Made by a program: the position numbers and the translations under genes
Part shown: positions 4,950 to 5,229 of the stretch, piece by piece
Numbering within the stretch: position 1 is the first letter of the stretch
How the letters are laid out: each line of letters begins with the position of its first letter
Assembly: GCA_040902925.1 (NCBI GenBank)
Contig: JBBDWJ010000142.1
Span: 1-5,229 of the forward strand
Origin: JBBDWJ01 sp040902925
Lineage (GTDB): Bacteria > Acidobacteriota > Terriglobia > Bryobacterales > UBA6623
DNA length: 5,229 bases
Reading direction: 5' to 3'
The notes under the pieces: generated by a model
Databases searched by the model: none
The model's input: only the letters and a program-made list of their open reading frames with translations
Told to the model about the DNA's origin: nothing

Positions 4950-5229
4950 ATGCCGCATTTAGCTCTCTGGCAATGGCTCCTTGGCGGGTTCTGCTCCTTC
5001 TTGGTCGGTGTCGCGAAGACCGGCGTGCCTGGGGTCGGAATTCTTGCGATTCCGCTGATGGTGCTGACTGTCGGCGACGCGCGGCTGTCGGCCGGATGGC
5101 TGCTGCCGATTCTCTGCACCGCGGATGTATTCGCCGTGATTTACTGGCCGCGGCAAGCGGCCGAGGGGCGGCTGTTCTCGCTCATACCGTTGGTACTGAT
5201 CGGCAAGGCGGGCCGCGCCGACGCCCTCG
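4950..5229 (+). CDS. TauE/SafE-family anion permease, 5' part only
   Basis: The first 93 codons are present and remain open to the window edge. Members of this family are integral membrane exporters or importers of sulfite, sulfoacetate, taurine-derived or other small organic anions, typically of about 240-270 residues with seven to eight helices. The first helix (about 7-22) leads into the family signature KTGVPGVGILAIPLMVL (23-39), followed by a second hydrophobic segment with the typical LLPIL and AD pattern (52-60), FAVIYWPRQA, and the start of the next helix (SLIPLVLIG). The substrate cannot be inferred. The last eight residues (KAGRADAL) are more charged than expected for a helix at this point. 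The ATG at 4950 fits the usual short N terminus. Confidence 0.85.
   Translation, partial: MPHLALWQWLLGGFCSFLVGVAKTGVPGVGILAIPLMVLTVGDARLSAGWLLPILCTADVFAVIYWPRQAAEGRLFSLIPLVLIGKAGRADAL

Overview
The window carries six protein-coding genes (one cut off by the right edge) of a GC-rich bacterium. No RNA gene, CRISPR array, insertion sequence or phage gene was found. The high GC content, the -10 boxes of the TACAAT / TGCTATCCT type lying very near start codons with poor Shine-Dalgarno sequences, and the gene set together suggest an Acidobacteriota-like soil bacterium (Solibacter/Bryobacter type). That placement is an impression from style and gene content, not a demonstrated taxonomy.

Layout. Positions 1-70 are a short AT-rich stretch with palindromic boxes, possibly a control region for a gene left of the window. 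On the minus strand, 71-1597 encodes an exported M20-type metallopeptidase with all expected metal ligands. A 309-nt divergent intergenic region (1598-1906) follows. It holds a near-perfect 23-bp dyad directly abutting a 14-bp tandem repeat, plus weak promoter-like boxes for both directions. On the plus strand, three tightly packed genes then run 1907-4237: a small FHA-domain protein, a MinD/ParA-type ATPase with an arginine in place of the signature lysine, and a serine-dependent glutaminase (GlsA). Their gaps (about 21-30 nt and 9 nt) leave almost no room for separate promoters. A two-helix membrane protein with a probable PH-like C-terminal domain follows at 4309-4872, and the 5' end of a TauE/SafE-family anion permease starts at 4950 and runs off the window.

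How the genes may work together. The FHA-ParA/MinD-glutaminase cluster is the most interesting unit: a phosphothreonine-reading protein, a dimerising ATPase switch and an enzyme that converts glutamine to glutamate plus ammonia. Known small FHA proteins of the GarA/OdhI type control glutamate metabolism, so a phosphorylation- and nucleotide-controlled glutaminase module is a reasonable but untested hypothesis. The peptidase (peptide/amino-acid scavenging) points away from the operon and need not be related. The membrane protein and the permease each have their own -10-like element and look like independent units.
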